DNA from: an uncultured Lachnospiraceae bacterium
GTDB lineage: Bacteria > Bacillota > Clostridia > Lachnospirales > Lachnospiraceae
Length of the DNA: 64,000 bases
NCBI GenBank assembly: GCA_947577185.1
Contig: CANPUE010000010.1
Coordinates: 34,705 to 98,704, forward strand
Reading direction: 5' to 3'
Position numbers and translations under genes: made by a program. Under the pieces are notes generated by a model. It had not been told where the DNA came from, made no database searches, and worked only from the letters and a program-made list of their open reading frames with translations. Of this stretch, positions 63,118 to 64,000 are shown piece by piece (position 1 is the stretch's first letter; each line of letters begins with the position of its first letter).

Positions 63118-63450
63118 TTACATGCCTATCTGTGTAAAAATGTAGCCAGCTGCTATACCGATCACAGTCGTAATGATATAGCTGGTTACTTTCCGCCACA
63201 TTTCGCCGTCCCTGCCTTCAAGCATCTCGATCCGTTTGCCCTGTTTTTCCAGTTCTTTTAATGTGCCCTCCATGTTAACGGCAAGTTTCTCAACAGACAC
63301 CGCAAGCGAAGTAATTTCCTTTACATTTTCTTCCAGCGCGGCTATGCGGTGGTTCTGTCGGTCGTTTTCATCTTCGAGCCGTTTATTTTCCGTCAGCATT
63401 CGGTCAGCAAACTCTTCGTGTTCTTTTCGCGGGATATAATCTGCATCCAT
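63118..63450 (-). CDS. XhlA-like coiled-coil membrane protein
   Basis: 110 aa from the ATG at 63450, with GGGGGG 8 bases upstream. A long coiled coil (EFADRMLTENKRLEDENDRQ, then IAALEENVKEITSLAVSVEK) ends in one membrane helix, VTSYIITTVIGIAAGYIFTQ. PBSX-type lysis cassettes have an XhlA protein of this shape before the holin. It is the first gene of the cassette. Confidence 0.75.
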   Translation of the reverse strand: MDADYIPRKEHEEFADRMLTENKRLEDENDRQNHRIAALEENVKEITSLAVSVEKLAVNMEGTLKELEKQGKRIEMLEGRDGEMWRKVTSYIITTVIGIAAGYIFTQIGM

Positions 63451-63480
63451 TCTTATCACCCCCCTTTCCTTTAAAATTTT

Positions 63481-63513
63481 GTATAAAAAAGAACGCTTAT
63501 TTCTAAGCGCTCT
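63481..63513. terminator. Hairpin upstream of the lysis cassette
   Basis: CGCTTA/TAAGCG (63494-63499 and 63504-63509, TTTC loop), extended by three pairs across one mismatch, is followed on the minus strand by six T. It insulates the lysis genes from the small-toxin locus. Confidence 0.65.
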
Positions 63514-63554
63514 TTTCAGTCATATTATTTTTTGTTCCTCATTTCGACAGACTT

Positions 63555-63563
63555 TGGTATACT
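63555..63563 (+). promoter_or_regulatory. Extended -10 promoter of the small-toxin gene
   Basis: TGGTATACT is an extended -10 (TG-N-TATACT). No good -35 is visible at 17 bases. It would give a leader of about 40 bases before the GTG. Confidence 0.5.
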
Positions 63564-63609
63564 TCTCTTGTTACCGCTCCCAGACTGGTACAGAAAGAGG
63601 GTGCCTGTT

Positions 63610-63696
63610 GTGGAAGTATTCGTTACTTTTTTAGTCGCCGTTGCGGCTGATGTGGTTTGCCACTACATCATCAAATGGTTAGACGACGATGAATAG
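63610..63696 (+). CDS. 28-aa Fst-like membrane peptide, candidate type I toxin
   Basis: A GTG at 63610 (AGAGGG, 8-base spacing) opens a 28-codon frame. The peptide starts MEVFVTFLVAVAADVV, one membrane helix, and ends IIKWLDDDE. The Trp-Leu-Asp plus charged tail is the layout of Fst/Lpt toxins (helix, then W-L-D-x-x). A convergent short RNA with its own strong promoter ends at the same perfect hairpin. An Asp and a His lie in the helix, which is unusual. It was too short to be found by length-based gene calling. Confidence 0.65.
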   Translation: MEVFVTFLVAVAADVVCHYIIKWLDDDE

Positions 63697-63747
63697 CCGG
63701 TAACTAGCCTATGGGATTAAGCCTTCCCATTGCCAAAATCAGGAATA

Positions 63748-63779
63748 GAAAACCCCGGAGCGGCTACTCCGGGGTTTTC
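63748..63779. terminator. Perfect bidirectional terminator of the toxin locus
   Basis: A 13-bp perfect stem GAAAACCCCGGAG/CTCCGGGGTTTTC with a 6-base loop. U tracts form part of the stem in both directions. Confidence 0.92.
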
Positions 63780-63818
63780 GTTTGTCGTCCATCATGGACT
63801 ACCTACATCTTTTTGCCT
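63748..63818 (-). ncRNA. Predicted ~70-nt convergent small RNA (antitoxin candidate)
   Basis: The RNA would start near 63818 from a sigma-A promoter and end at the shared terminator. It contains a hairpin GTCCATCATGGAC (63787-63799, plus-strand coordinates). It overlaps the toxin transcript only in the terminator arm. Short words shared with the toxin leader (TGCCT at 63602-63606 and 63814-63818; ACTGG at 63584-63588 and 63819-63823) could give extra pairing but are weak. Confidence 0.6.
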
Positions 63819-63824
63819 ACTGGC

Positions 63825-63853
63825 ATTATAGCATATGCAGTTTTCCTTTACAA
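63825..63853 (-). promoter_or_regulatory. Sigma-A promoter of the small RNA
   Basis: On the minus strand, TTGTAA (63848-63853) and TATAAT (63825-63830) with a 17-base spacer. Confidence 0.85.
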
Positions 63854-63872
63854 GATACTTTTTCTTCCCAAA

Positions 63873-64000
63873 ATGGGTAAAATAATAGAGCCGGACGGCT
63901 CTTGGTTAATAGATTTAATGTTAAATTTTCCTGCTACTGCTGCCACATTAAATAATAATTTAGCAGGGTTTACGCCTGTTGTTGACTCCACGGGAAGGAT
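63873..64000 (+). CDS. Possible phage structural gene, N-terminus only
   Basis: An ATG at 63873 opens a frame to the right edge. It reads DGSWLIDLMLNFPATAA, then NNNLAGFTPVVDSTG. The wording resembles clostridial prophage proteins (NLAGFTPV-x-D-S/T-G), but no ribosome binding site is seen. Codons are AT-rich, unlike the host genes. The minus strand is also open over 51 codons here, and AGAGCC/GGCTCT pairs at 63888-63903. The call is weak. Confidence 0.4.
   Translation, partial: MGKIIEPDGSWLIDLMLNFPATAATLNNNLAGFTPVVDSTGR

Noticed and set aside
63848..64000. Minus-strand frame of 51 codons at the right edge
   Set aside because: It is open but less protein-like than the plus-strand frame, and its stop overlaps the -35 of the small-RNA promoter; kept only as an alternative.
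1..64000. tRNA, rRNA, riboswitch, IS element or CRISPR
   Set aside because: No cloverleaf, rRNA segment, known riboswitch core, DDE transposase with terminal repeats or repeat-spacer array was seen by eye. A covariance-model scan would be decisive for the RNAs.

Overview
The window looks like a chromosome segment of an anaerobic Firmicute of the Lachnospiraceae/Clostridia type. The supporting signs are strong AGGAGG-type ribosome binding sites, a complete acetyl-CoA-to-butyryl-CoA operon with an electron-transferring flavoprotein, glycan-foraging genes with a GPH-family sugar transporter, many small ABC/two-component units, and DUF1703-type and Rpn-type PD-(D/E)XK proteins common in gut clostridia. 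The assignment is inference; no rRNA or tRNA gene was seen.

Layout. (1) 1-10.8 kb is carbohydrate use: a GH2 enzyme cut by the left edge, a divergent AraC regulator, a GPH sugar symporter, a GH1 beta-glucosidase and a GH43-CBM32-Fn3 enzyme. An Rpn-like nuclease follows, then the hexuronate genes uxuB-like and uxuA. (2) 11-26 kb is sensing and small-molecule export: a solitary chemotaxis receptor, a GntR(YtrA)-ABC operon, a transglutaminase-like protein, a VOC protein, and a response regulator/histidine kinase followed by an ABC operon that ends in a ferritin-like gene. A lipoprotein, an AAA/PD-(D/E)XK protein and an unknown 157-aa protein complete it. (3) 26.4-35.7 kb holds an MMPL/RND transporter overlapping a giant GLUG-repeat surface protein, a CPA2 antiporter and a zinc-ribbon membrane protein. 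(4) 35.7-48.9 kb holds a LacZ-type beta-galactosidase, then a leftward run of ABC exporter genes with ybaK, mtnA and a 74-aa protein. A two-component pair whose kinase lacks its ATPase domain and a TetR-flavodoxin operon follow. (5) 49-55.5 kb is the leftward operon thlA-crt-hbd-bcd-etfB-etfA, which makes butyryl-CoA and can couple crotonyl-CoA reduction to ferredoxin reduction. No butyrate kinase or butyryl-CoA transferase is in the window. (6) 56-60.5 kb is a surface O-acylation cluster (SGNH hydrolase, DUF4358 lipoprotein, MBOAT, DHHW). (7) 60.7-64 kb is a prophage-like end: a truncated M23 peptidase, an AbrB-like regulator with matching operators in two promoters, an endolysin/holin/XhlA-like lysis cassette, and a tiny Fst-like toxin gene facing a small convergent RNA.

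The most interesting signals are in the last 4 kb. One is a compact locus with the architecture of a type I toxin-antitoxin system (28-aa membrane peptide, convergent ~70-nt RNA, shared perfect bidirectional terminator). The other is a two-promoter micro-regulon in which the same palindrome fills the -35/-10 spacer of both promoters. Other notable signals are AraC-like direct repeats abutting a promoter with a poor -35, and three tandem palindromes downstream of a TetR gene promoter. A tandem hairpin array also lies inside the butyryl-CoA operon.
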